Source: Pseudomonadales bacterium
GTDB lineage: Bacteria; Pseudomonadota; Gammaproteobacteria; Pseudomonadales; Azotimanducaceae
Assembly (NCBI GenBank): GCA_022827245.1
Contig: JAJDTI010000029.1
Coordinates: 1 to 64,000, forward strand
Reading direction: 5' to 3'
Length of the DNA: 64,000 bases
Numbering within the stretch: the first letter of the stretch is position 1; each line of letters starts with the position of its first letter. Shown piece after piece: positions 45,823 to 53,191 of this stretch. The notes under the pieces are model-generated. The model was given only the letters and a program-made list of their open reading frames with translations. It made no database searches and had not been told where the DNA came from. A program made the position numbers and the translations under genes.

Positions 45823-47790
45823 ATGGGCGTTCTTCGCGATGTGGATACGGCGGTGCGGAAGGGGCAAACGAAGCGCGCAGGGTTAAGAAAGCCGGGGGCG
45901 GGCAGCGCGGCGGTCCTGGCGTCGGGATTCCTCCTGGCGGTTGACGCCCTTGCCGTCATCGATTTCGATGCGCCGTCCTCCTCGGAAAACACCGCGTTCA
46001 CCTACTCGAGAGAGTATCTGGTCGCTTCGGCCGGCGTTCCGGAGCGCTTCTACCCGATCGGCGATCTTGACGTAGGGACCGACCTCGAGACTCGCGCAGC
46101 CATCGGCGATGCCCGCTTCCTGGCGGTCGGGGGCAAGATCTGGATCCGCTACGACGTGGGCGAACACCTCTACTGGCGCGGCGTCGCTCCCCGCCTGTTC
46201 TGGAGGAAGCCGGGCACCGATGGCTCGGACTCATTTACCGAGTTGGTTGAGGGCGGCGTCGCTGCCGCGAACGCGACGACGTTCATCTATGACGGTTTCC
46301 TCCTCTACGCCTTCGATCCTCCAGCGGACGTGCGGCCGCTGACCCCTGACACGGTCGTGGCTCTGGACCTGAAGCAAGTCCTGGCTACCGACGGACTGGG
46401 CGACGGCGAGCTGCGGGTTCGCGCCTTCCGGAGCGGCATCGGAGCGGCCGTGGGTGAGGACGCGTTCGGCCTCGACAAGAGGGTGATCGTGGCAAGGGTC
46501 GCCCACAGTCTCCGCATCGTTCCGGTCCCGGTGCGCCAACAGGTCACCGCGGCCTCTGGATTCCTCGAGTTCGCGGCCGGCGATCGCGTGTCCATCGGCG
46601 GCTTCGAGGTCGCCATCGACATGGAGCATCGACAGCCGGACGGGGCGCCCGTCGGGACGACCCTCGCGGAGCTCAACGTGAACGTGGAGCGCTCCGCTTC
46701 CTTCTTTGCAGGGGACGGCGGCTTCGCTTTTGCCCCGGCGGACGGGGGCTGGGCACTGGAGCAGCTCGACCCGGCATCGGGTCGCTGCCATGGTGACGCG
46801 GCGGCCGCGAAGGGCGACCCGAACGCGGGCCCACCAATCGAGCCCGATCCGGACCGCGCCCGGCATCTCGTCGACTTCGGAGACGGCGACGCGAACTACG
46901 CCGCGGGTCCGGCCAAGGGCATCGTGGCCGCGGGAGCTTGGCACCTCTGCGCGACCGTGCCCGGGGACAGCCGCGAGATCATCCCTGAGGGGGACTACTA
47001 CCTCACCGTGACGCTCGCGCCCGCCAATCCCACGCGCCCCTTTCTGCCCGTCGGGCTGAAGCTCGAACGGGTTGGCACGATCTGGCGGGACGGTACTGCC
47101 GTGTACCTTCCGTCGCTGACTGTCGCGTCGGGCTACGAGCAGGAGCTCGTGATCGTCAACCGCCATCGCCGCAAAGTGGCGTACGTGCTGCACGTGCATC
47201 CGTACGGCGGTGGCATGGCCGAGCCGTCGTTGATTGCCGGGCGGGCGGCAGGCAGGGGGCCGACGTCGATCGACCTCTCCGGGCTCATGACGTTGACCGG
47301 CACCCAACACGCATCGGGAACCCTGGCGTTGGTTTCCTTCCCGGACAAGCTCGACATCACGACCACGTTACGGAACACCCTCGATGGGTCGACCGACACG
47401 GTCGTCCTGCATCGGGGCTTGCAGGATCCTGTGACGATCGCTGGGGAAGACACGGTCGTCCACGTCCCGGTCGTCACGACATCGAACGACCACGTACAGC
47501 GCATCACGGTCCTCAACCGCCATCGACGAACCGTGCGCTACGTCCTGACGGTCCATCCGGAGGAGGGGGGCATGGCCGATCCGGCGGTGGTTCGAGGCCG
47601 GCTCGGGGCAGGTGCATCCACCACGCTCAGGATGGACGCCGTCACGCGGCTCTCCGGAAGCAGCCGAGCCTCCGCCACCCTGGAGGTCAAGGCGCCGCCT
47701 TCCCGGATCGATGTCTCGATGACCCTGGTGAACCGGTACGACCAGTCCACGGACACGGTCGTCCTCCACCAAGGGCGTTTCGACGGGTAA
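45823..47790 (+). CDS. Secreted protein of unknown function, paralogue B
   Basis: 655 residues from the ATG at 45823 (TTG 45787 upstream is possible). Hydrophobic export signal AAVLASGFLLAVDALA, then VIDFDAP. It shares the central GGFAFAPADGGW and IIPEGDYYLTV blocks with the protein at 44022. The shared C-terminal domain is duplicated: the first copy begins at VYLPSLTVASGYEQELVIVNRHRRKVAYVL, the second at VHVPVVTTSNDHVQRITVLNRHRRTVRYVL; each ends STDTVVLH. A clear product of gene duplication with domain gain. The function is not known to me. Confidence 0.65.
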   Translation: MGVLRDVDTAVRKGQTKRAGLRKPGAGSAAVLASGFLLAVDALAVIDFDAPSSSENTAFTYSREYLVASAGVPERFYPIGDLDVGTDLETRAAIGDARFLAVGGKIWIRYDVGEHLYWRGVAPRLFWRKPGTDGSDSFTELVEGGVAAANATTFIYDGFLLYAFDPPADVRPLTPDTVVALDLKQVLATDGLGDGELRVRAFRSGIGAAVGEDAFGLDKRVIVARVAHSLRIVPVPVRQQVTAASGFLEFAAGDRVSIGGFEVAIDMEHRQPDGAPVGTTLAELNVNVERSASFFAGDGGFAFAPADGGWALEQLDPASGRCHGDAAAAKGDPNAGPPIEPDPDRARHLVDFGDGDANYAAGPAKGIVAAGAWHLCATVPGDSREIIPEGDYYLTVTLAPANPTRPFLPVGLKLERVGTIWRDGTAVYLPSLTVASGYEQELVIVNRHRRKVAYVLHVHPYGGGMAEPSLIAGRAAGRGPTSIDLSGLMTLTGTQHASGTLALVSFPDKLDITTTLRNTLDGSTDTVVLHRGLQDPVTIAGEDTVVHVPVVTTSNDHVQRITVLNRHRRTVRYVLTVHPEEGGMADPAVVRGRLGAGASTTLRMDAVTRLSGSSRASATLEVKAPPSRIDVSMTLVNRYDQSTDTVVLHQGRFDG

Positions 47791-47840
47791 GGATCAACTC
47801 CGAGGGAGCACGAATCGGCCGTTCTTGCCGACCGGCTTTG

Positions 47841-47869
47841 GGGGCCGTTGGACTTCTTCAGGCGGCCCC
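47841..47869. terminator. Possible bidirectional terminator between convergent genes
   Basis: Inverted repeat GGGGCCG (47841-47847) and CGGCCCC (47863-47869) in the 120-base gap between the plus-strand paralogue B and the minus-strand gene ending at 47912. T-tracts are short on both sides. Confidence 0.4.
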
Positions 47870-47911
47870 TGGCTTGTCCTGCTCGAGGCTGACCTCGCTA
47901 GACGAATGCGG

Positions 47912-49399
47912 TTAGCCGCGCAACCGGAATCCGTAGACCTTGTTGGCAAGCTCGTCCAGGACGTAGATCGCGTCGCCGATGATCGTTGCCGTACCGATGT
48001 TGTTCACGCCGCTGAACGGCACGACCAGGCCTGCCCGGTGTTCGCCCTTGAGGGTGTAGGCGTTGATGGCGCCGTCGTGATCCTCGTTGATGACGTACAG
48101 GAAACGCGCTTTGGGGTCGAACGCGATCGCCTGGGGTTGCGCGGAGTCCGCTCCCTTGAGGAAGCTCTCCGCGTCCTGGAACTTGCTCTCGAAATCGTAG
48201 ACGAGCACTTCCGTGCCCGAACCGAATCCCCGCGAGCCGACAAAGTAGAACCTCTCGGGACCGACCGCGATGTCGCGAACGGTGTGGCCCAGCGCGGGGG
48301 TGAACGTGGCATCCGGGTCTTCTTCGCCGGAGAGCATGAATGCGCGAATGCGATCCTCGTGGTACACGTACAGGCGGTCGGCCCGCACCCCGAGCCCGAC
48401 TGCGCGGTTCGCGGGTTGTGCGCCGAACGCAGGCAGAGGCTTGTAGGTGAGCGCGATGTCCGCGTCCGCATCCCGCTCGCCGGTTTCCGTGTAGGCATAC
48501 ACCGTCCCGCTGAAGTTGAGGACGTAGAAGCGGTTCTGAAAGAACGTGATGCCGGTGGGGAACGAGTTCTCGGGCCCCAGGCTGAACTCCTGGATGAACT
48601 CGATGCCTTCGCCGGGGATGTCGCTCGCCAAGGCCGGCCGCGCGGTGGTTGCGAGGTTGGTCAGGTGGCCGGTCGGCGTGGACATCAGGCTCATGACCTG
48701 GATGGACTCGTCGGACTCCACGAACAGTTGCCACTTGCCCTCGCCGTCGCCGAGCGCGCCGGTGAACGCCATCATCTCGCCCGCTTCGAGTTGGGCCGCC
48801 GTGAAGGTCTTGGCGGTTCCCGCGGCGAGCATGAACTCCACTTCGTCACTGACCACGCCGGCGTCGTCGACGCCCTTGAGCGTGATCGTGGCATCGTCGT
48901 CCCCTGGGTTGATCAGCCGCAGGCGGCTTTCCTGGGCCGTGTTGCTGCCGGGGTTGAAGACCGGCACGCGGTGCAGACCGCCCAGGCTCGTCGCCACGTC
49001 GTGCATGGACGTGAGGAACCCGTCAACCGTCCGCACGTACGCGAGTACCTCCAGGTCCAGACCGCCGCTCGAGATCTCCAGTCGCCAGTCGCCCTGGCCG
49101 CTCCCGACACCCCGGAGCCCCTTGTCGTCGTTGCCGAGCTCGAGGTCGTCGGAGTTGAAGTGCAGGGTCTGGTACTCCTTGAGCGGGATCGTCTCGAGGC
49201 GGTAGCGGCGTCCCTCGTCGTCGATCGCTCGCAGCACCACCGTACCTTCGGCCTTGGAGTGGTTGATCAGGCGGACGAAGCCCTGGCGGTAGGGGTCGGA
49301 CGCGGACATGAACAGCGGGACGGTCATGTCCTCCTGGGCGCCCGCGCCGGCGGCGAGCAGCGCTGCGAGGAGAACGGTCAGGTATCGTCCAGGCTTCAT
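47912..49399 (-). CDS. Secreted GFVRVIN/FNPGSN-module protein with C-terminal beta-propeller
   Basis: 495 residues from the second ATG (49399), which has GAGGAA eight bases upstream; the ATG two codons earlier is too close to it. Signal peptide ends AAGAGA|QED. One double module occupies about residues 25-262 (RQGFVRLINHSKAEGTVVL ... VPVFNPGSNTAQESRLRLINPG ... TGHLTNLAT). The remainder has repeated YVLNFSGTVYAY, LYVYHEDRIRAF, FYFVGSRGFGSG, FLYVINEDHDGAINAYTL and IYVLDELANKVYGF blades of a propeller. It shares its module with the giant metalloproteases and the protein at 53192, so it is probably part of the same secreted set. Confidence 0.75.
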   Translation of the reverse strand: MKPGRYLTVLLAALLAAGAGAQEDMTVPLFMSASDPYRQGFVRLINHSKAEGTVVLRAIDDEGRRYRLETIPLKEYQTLHFNSDDLELGNDDKGLRGVGSGQGDWRLEISSGGLDLEVLAYVRTVDGFLTSMHDVATSLGGLHRVPVFNPGSNTAQESRLRLINPGDDDATITLKGVDDAGVVSDEVEFMLAAGTAKTFTAAQLEAGEMMAFTGALGDGEGKWQLFVESDESIQVMSLMSTPTGHLTNLATTARPALASDIPGEGIEFIQEFSLGPENSFPTGITFFQNRFYVLNFSGTVYAYTETGERDADADIALTYKPLPAFGAQPANRAVGLGVRADRLYVYHEDRIRAFMLSGEEDPDATFTPALGHTVRDIAVGPERFYFVGSRGFGSGTEVLVYDFESKFQDAESFLKGADSAQPQAIAFDPKARFLYVINEDHDGAINAYTLKGEHRAGLVVPFSGVNNIGTATIIGDAIYVLDELANKVYGFRLRG

Positions 49400-49574
49400 G
49401 GGCATTTCCTCAGGGTTCCTCGTTGCACGTGGTGGTAGCCCGGAGGCCGACCGGCTCGCACCTCGCCGGCAGGGCTACACGCAGTAGCGCCCGCGACAGA
49501 GGGCGTGCGGCAGCAAGCGTACTCCAACTGTCGGCTCCGCGCCATGTGACGGTCCCTGTCTGCCCGGGGACGTG

Positions 49575-51149
49575 CTACCAACCGGGTCCGGCCTTCAGGA
49601 CGACCGTGTCGGCTGTGAAGTCATCCTCGTCCCGGTAATGGATGTCGCTTGCGAGGACGTCGTAGTAGCCCGAGGCGAGCTGTTGCAGGGTCAGCCTGCG
49701 GTAGTAGCTCTCCCCGTTGATCTCGACGTGTACACGAACAACGATGTCCGCGAGGCGGTAGTTGCTCGTGTTGGACACCTCGACGACGACCTGGCCATCC
49801 TCGAAGAAGGGCTCGGCCTGCAGATATCTCCAGGGCTCGTCCTCGATGTCCAGGCGGACATAGGCGTCTCGGGCCGCGGTTCCCACCTCGCCTGAGCCCT
49901 GGCTCGCGGCCTTGAACAGCCGTTTCGCTTCCGCACGCTTGCCGTCTGCCAGCGCATAGCCGCCGAGCTTGTAGCTTGCGAAGGGTGTTGGCAGGAGTCT
50001 GTTGCTGCGCGTCAGGTCGCTCTGCGCCAGGCGCGGTTCCCCCAGGGCGTCGTGGGACAGGCCGCGTCCCAGGTAGTGCGCGAAGTAGTCGGGATTCCGC
50101 TCGATCGCGGCATCGTAGGACCGCAACGCATCCCCGTGCCGGCCCTGGCTCGCGAGGATGTCTCCCCGGACACCGTGGAAGAGCGACTCGCGGGGTTGCC
50201 GGCCGATCGCCTGGTCGACCAGCCGCAATGCGTGGGCCGGGTTCCCCTCGATGTGCTCCCGGGCCTCGTCTGCAAGGTCGTAGACGTCTTGGTCTTCAAG
50301 CAGGGTCGCGATGTGCGCCCGGTAGCGCGCCTGTCCCACCTCGCCGCCGGAGGGGAACGCCGCGAGTGCCTCCCGGTTGCTCGCCACGCGTTGGGGCGAC
50401 GGCGGGTGGCTCGCGAACAGTCCCTGCAGCCAACCGCTCTGTCGGCCCTCGGAGAGGGCCACGAACTTCTCTTGGAGCGTGACGGCGGCAGACGTATCGT
50501 AGCCCGCCCGGTGCATATACTTCATGCCGTGGTAGTCGGAGATGCGCTCCTGGTCGCGCCCGAACTTCTTCCCCGCGAGATGCAGTCCCAGATTGGTGGC
50601 GCCGACGATCGCCCAGGCGTGCTTCGCATCGTCGACCGCCAGCGCCACGCCGAGCCCGGCCAGCCCGAACAGCATCTCCCGCTGGATTTGGCTGGCGCCG
50701 TGCTTGGCCGCGGCGTGCACGACCTCGTGGCCGAGCACCGCCGCCAGTTCCGCTTCGTTCTCCAGTTCCACCAGGAGGCCGCGATGGATGCCGATCTTGC
50801 CGCCTGGCAATGCCCAGGCGTTCGGCGTGCCGTCGTTGACCACGACGAATTCGTAGGGGAGATCCCGGTCGCTGACGGCGGCGACCCGGTCGCCGACCGC
50901 CGCGACGTACTCGGCCACTCCCGGGTCCACCCGGTACTGTCCACCTCCCATCTGCTGAAGCGGTCCATACTGGCTCTGACCGATCGAGATCTCGTTTGCC
51001 GTCGAGAGCAGCGACAGCTCCCGCTGGCCGGTCACGGGGTTTACCGCACAGCCCGTCGCGAGTGTCAGCAACGCCAGGAGTAGGGCGGTGCCCGTGCGTC
51101 CGGCGCGTTGGCGACGGCCTGAGGCTTCATCCAGGTTACGGACTGACAT
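49575..51149 (-). CDS. M48 family metalloprotease lipoprotein with TPR-like repeats
   Basis: 524 residues. Lipobox LATGC with Cys34, so a membrane-anchored periplasmic protein. The zinc motif HEVVH is at 141-145 and the third ligand is likely Glu201 in RDQERISDYHGMKYM. Preceding NAWALPGGKIGIHRGLL is the usual M48 block. Helical TPR-like repeats cover about 275-400 and a beta-rich end domain follows. This is the arrangement of BepA/YfgC-type proteases, which control outer-membrane protein assembly, or of LoiP/YcaL-like proteins. Close by lie many outer-membrane and secreted proteins, which suits an envelope quality-control role (inference). Confidence 0.87.
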   Translation of the reverse strand: MSVRNLDEASGRRQRAGRTGTALLLALLTLATGCAVNPVTGQRELSLLSTANEISIGQSQYGPLQQMGGGQYRVDPGVAEYVAAVGDRVAAVSDRDLPYEFVVVNDGTPNAWALPGGKIGIHRGLLVELENEAELAAVLGHEVVHAAAKHGASQIQREMLFGLAGLGVALAVDDAKHAWAIVGATNLGLHLAGKKFGRDQERISDYHGMKYMHRAGYDTSAAVTLQEKFVALSEGRQSGWLQGLFASHPPSPQRVASNREALAAFPSGGEVGQARYRAHIATLLEDQDVYDLADEAREHIEGNPAHALRLVDQAIGRQPRESLFHGVRGDILASQGRHGDALRSYDAAIERNPDYFAHYLGRGLSHDALGEPRLAQSDLTRSNRLLPTPFASYKLGGYALADGKRAEAKRLFKAASQGSGEVGTAARDAYVRLDIEDEPWRYLQAEPFFEDGQVVVEVSNTSNYRLADIVVRVHVEINGESYYRRLTLQQLASGYYDVLASDIHYRDEDDFTADTVVLKAGPGW

Positions 51150-51500
51150 GCAGGGAGAAACCGTTGGCGGCCGGAGTGGGAAACGGGTGGATATCTTAGT
51201 CTTCGACTGCGGTCACGGTCGAAGACGAGGTGCGTGCTTCCCGCGTGCCGAAGTCTCGGGCGCGCTCGCCGGCGTCGCCCCCTGCGTGGCCCCGAGTGCC
51301 TTCCTGTCGTGTCGTCACTTCGGGAGCAGGATACTCGACGACGACACGATGGGCGCCCGGAACGCACGTCCCGCGAGTGTGCGCATCGGGGCTGCACGAG
51401 TCGCCCGGACAACTTAAGGCGGTCCAGGTTCCAGGGACGGCCGATTGCGTGGTGGGGCCCGCTCGGTTTCGACCAACCCGTCAGTCCGGAAGGAAGTCGC
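51150..51500 (-). other. Gene-free region with a 9-bp palindrome upstream of the M48 gene
   Basis: No gene supported. GTCTTCGAC (51199-51207) and GTCGAAGAC (51218-51226) form a perfect inverted repeat 50 bases before the M48 start. It could be an operator, or a terminator for the DUF2235 gene on the same strand, although no T-tract is present. Confidence 0.4.
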
Positions 51501-52466
51501 TTACTCCACGGTCTCGTATTCCGCGGGCAGATTCGCGGGACGGTAGCCGTTGGTCCCGCGCTCCATGCGCTCGAGTACGCTGGCGTGGATCCTCGCGCCC
51601 GCCGGGATCACCCGCGTCTCGCGACCCCGGATTCTCCAGAAGCCGTCGTACGACTCGTGCGCCTGATCGTGCGGATCCGGCGGAAGCCGGGCCAGGCTCG
51701 CCTGATCCACGCGCAGGCCACATGCGCGCGCCTTCCCCAGCATCCAGTGCAAGGTCACGTTGGAGAGGCCGCGCTCGTCGTACCAGCCGCCGACATCGGA
51801 GTGCACGCCCGCGAACCAGACCTGCTCGACGGTCTGCTCGCCATGCGCCGCGGTCTCGTCCCACAGGGAGGGCGGGAAGTCGCGGCGCACCTCGTCGATG
51901 GCGAGGGCATGGTAGCCGTGCGAAACCTCCGGGTTCAGGGTGGCGTCGTGGAAACGCTTGCCGGCGTTCAGGAGCAGCGAGGCCACGGTGTCCCAGACGC
52001 CGATGAAGTGCACGGGGCACGGCCTCCCGAACACCGCCCGAAACTCCCGCGCGACCGCGTCGCGGTCCGGTGCGTTGTACATCTTGCCGGCGTACTCGAC
52101 GAAGTTCCCGGCGTCGGCTCGAAGCAGACCGCACTTGTGCAGCATTCCCGCGAGGGAGCGGACCGTGAAGGCGCCGCGACTGAAGCCGAACAGGTAGACG
52201 CGATCACCGGGCTCGTAGCTCGCCATTAGGTAGCGATAGGCGTCCTCGACGTTCCGTTGCAGACCGCCGCCTGTCGCCTGATCGCTCTTCGCCCGCAGGC
52301 CCGCGCCGTCCTCCTCGTACTCCCAACCGCCCGTGCCGACCCCCGGGTCGTAGTAGACCACTTGGCGCTCGTCCTTCTCCGCGAGCATGTAGGTGAGCAC
52401 GACGTTCGTGTTGTTGCGGCCGAACTCGTTGCCCGTGCCGTCGCAGCAGATGACGATGTTCTTCAT
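51501..52466 (-). CDS. DUF2235 alpha/beta hydrolase (Tle1-like phospholipase family)
   Basis: 321 residues. N-terminal CCDGTGNE (8-14) and nucleophile elbow GFSRGA (Ser96) are the DUF2235 signature, with VWDTVAS and GVHSDVGGWY supplying further conserved positions (probable Asp and His of the triad). The family includes T6SS phospholipase effectors of the Tle1 type, but also housekeeping hydrolases. No T6SS gene, VgrG or PAAR domain is in the window and there is no signal peptide, so the role is open. It probably forms an operon with the DUF7662-like gene 75 bases upstream. Confidence 0.87.
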   Translation of the reverse strand: MKNIVICCDGTGNEFGRNNTNVVLTYMLAEKDERQVVYYDPGVGTGGWEYEEDGAGLRAKSDQATGGGLQRNVEDAYRYLMASYEPGDRVYLFGFSRGAFTVRSLAGMLHKCGLLRADAGNFVEYAGKMYNAPDRDAVAREFRAVFGRPCPVHFIGVWDTVASLLLNAGKRFHDATLNPEVSHGYHALAIDEVRRDFPPSLWDETAAHGEQTVEQVWFAGVHSDVGGWYDERGLSNVTLHWMLGKARACGLRVDQASLARLPPDPHDQAHESYDGFWRIRGRETRVIPAGARIHASVLERMERGTNGYRPANLPAEYETVE

Positions 52467-52541
52467 GGCCCGGTGCCTTCAGCGGGCATCCCGGTCTTGT
52501 AGCTGGCGTCTTGGGCGTATCCGGTGACAACGGAGCACGGC

Positions 52542-52934
52542 TCAGGCATCTCGGCCAGGTTGGCGCCTCGACCGGCCGATGCCGCCCGTCGTCCGCCGGT
52601 CGGCATGGCGCGGGGCGCCGGCGCCATGGCCTGCGCCGCCCGGAGACTCGTCGCCGGTGCGTACGAAGCGAACCAGGTTTGCCGCCGCGTGCACCGACTC
52701 TAGCCGCCATCCCGCGGACAGGCACGCCTGGAAGGCTGGGCACGCGCGCCACCCGGCCTCGTCGGTCCACCACGCCGCCGACTGGGCGGCATCGGGCAGC
52801 GCGGCACCGGCCAGCTCCCTGATCCGCTCGAACGGGAACGTGCAGGCATTGCCCGGCACCGCGGCCAGGTACGCGACCAGCTGCTGAAAGGCGTCGGACG
52901 TCACGAGGGTTCCAAGCTGGGACGGGACTGCCAT
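52542..52934 (-). CDS. Small DUF7662-like protein
   Basis: 130 residues. The first 90 (FQQLVAYLAAVPGNACTFPFERIRELAG, LPDAAQSAAWWTDEAG, ACLSAGWRLESVHAA and LVRFVRTG) follow the pattern I know as DUF7662: a small domain with an invariant AWW and a following GW. The last 40 residues are disordered and Arg/Gly rich. The function of the family is not known. It lies upstream of the DUF2235 hydrolase on the same strand and may be its partner or inhibitor (speculative). Confidence 0.6.
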   Translation of the reverse strand: MAVPSQLGTLVTSDAFQQLVAYLAAVPGNACTFPFERIRELAGAALPDAAQSAAWWTDEAGWRACPAFQACLSAGWRLESVHAAANLVRFVRTGDESPGGAGHGAGAPRHADRRTTGGIGRSRRQPGRDA

Positions 52935-53191
52935 CTGTCGCCGCCCATGATCAACACTCGGCGCGTTTCGTGCAAGGACGTTGCGCTCCTTGCTCCTTTG
53001 ACCGCTGCTGCGCCGGTTAGAATGAAGGCGGCTGAACGCCCGAGAGGGAGCGGCAAGAGCTGTTTGTGCAGTCGGCAGACGCCAATCACCCAGCCATCGC
53101 GGACGGGCGCATGATCGCTAACACGTGGTTGCGTCAGCGCGCGGCATCGGGGCGGGAATGGCTCTCGGGCGAACCCCGAAGTGATGGTGCG

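Noticed and set aside
51501-52934. T6SS effector locus
   Set aside because: A DUF2235 hydrolase alone is not sufficient; no VgrG, PAAR, Hcp or T6SS structural gene is present in the window.
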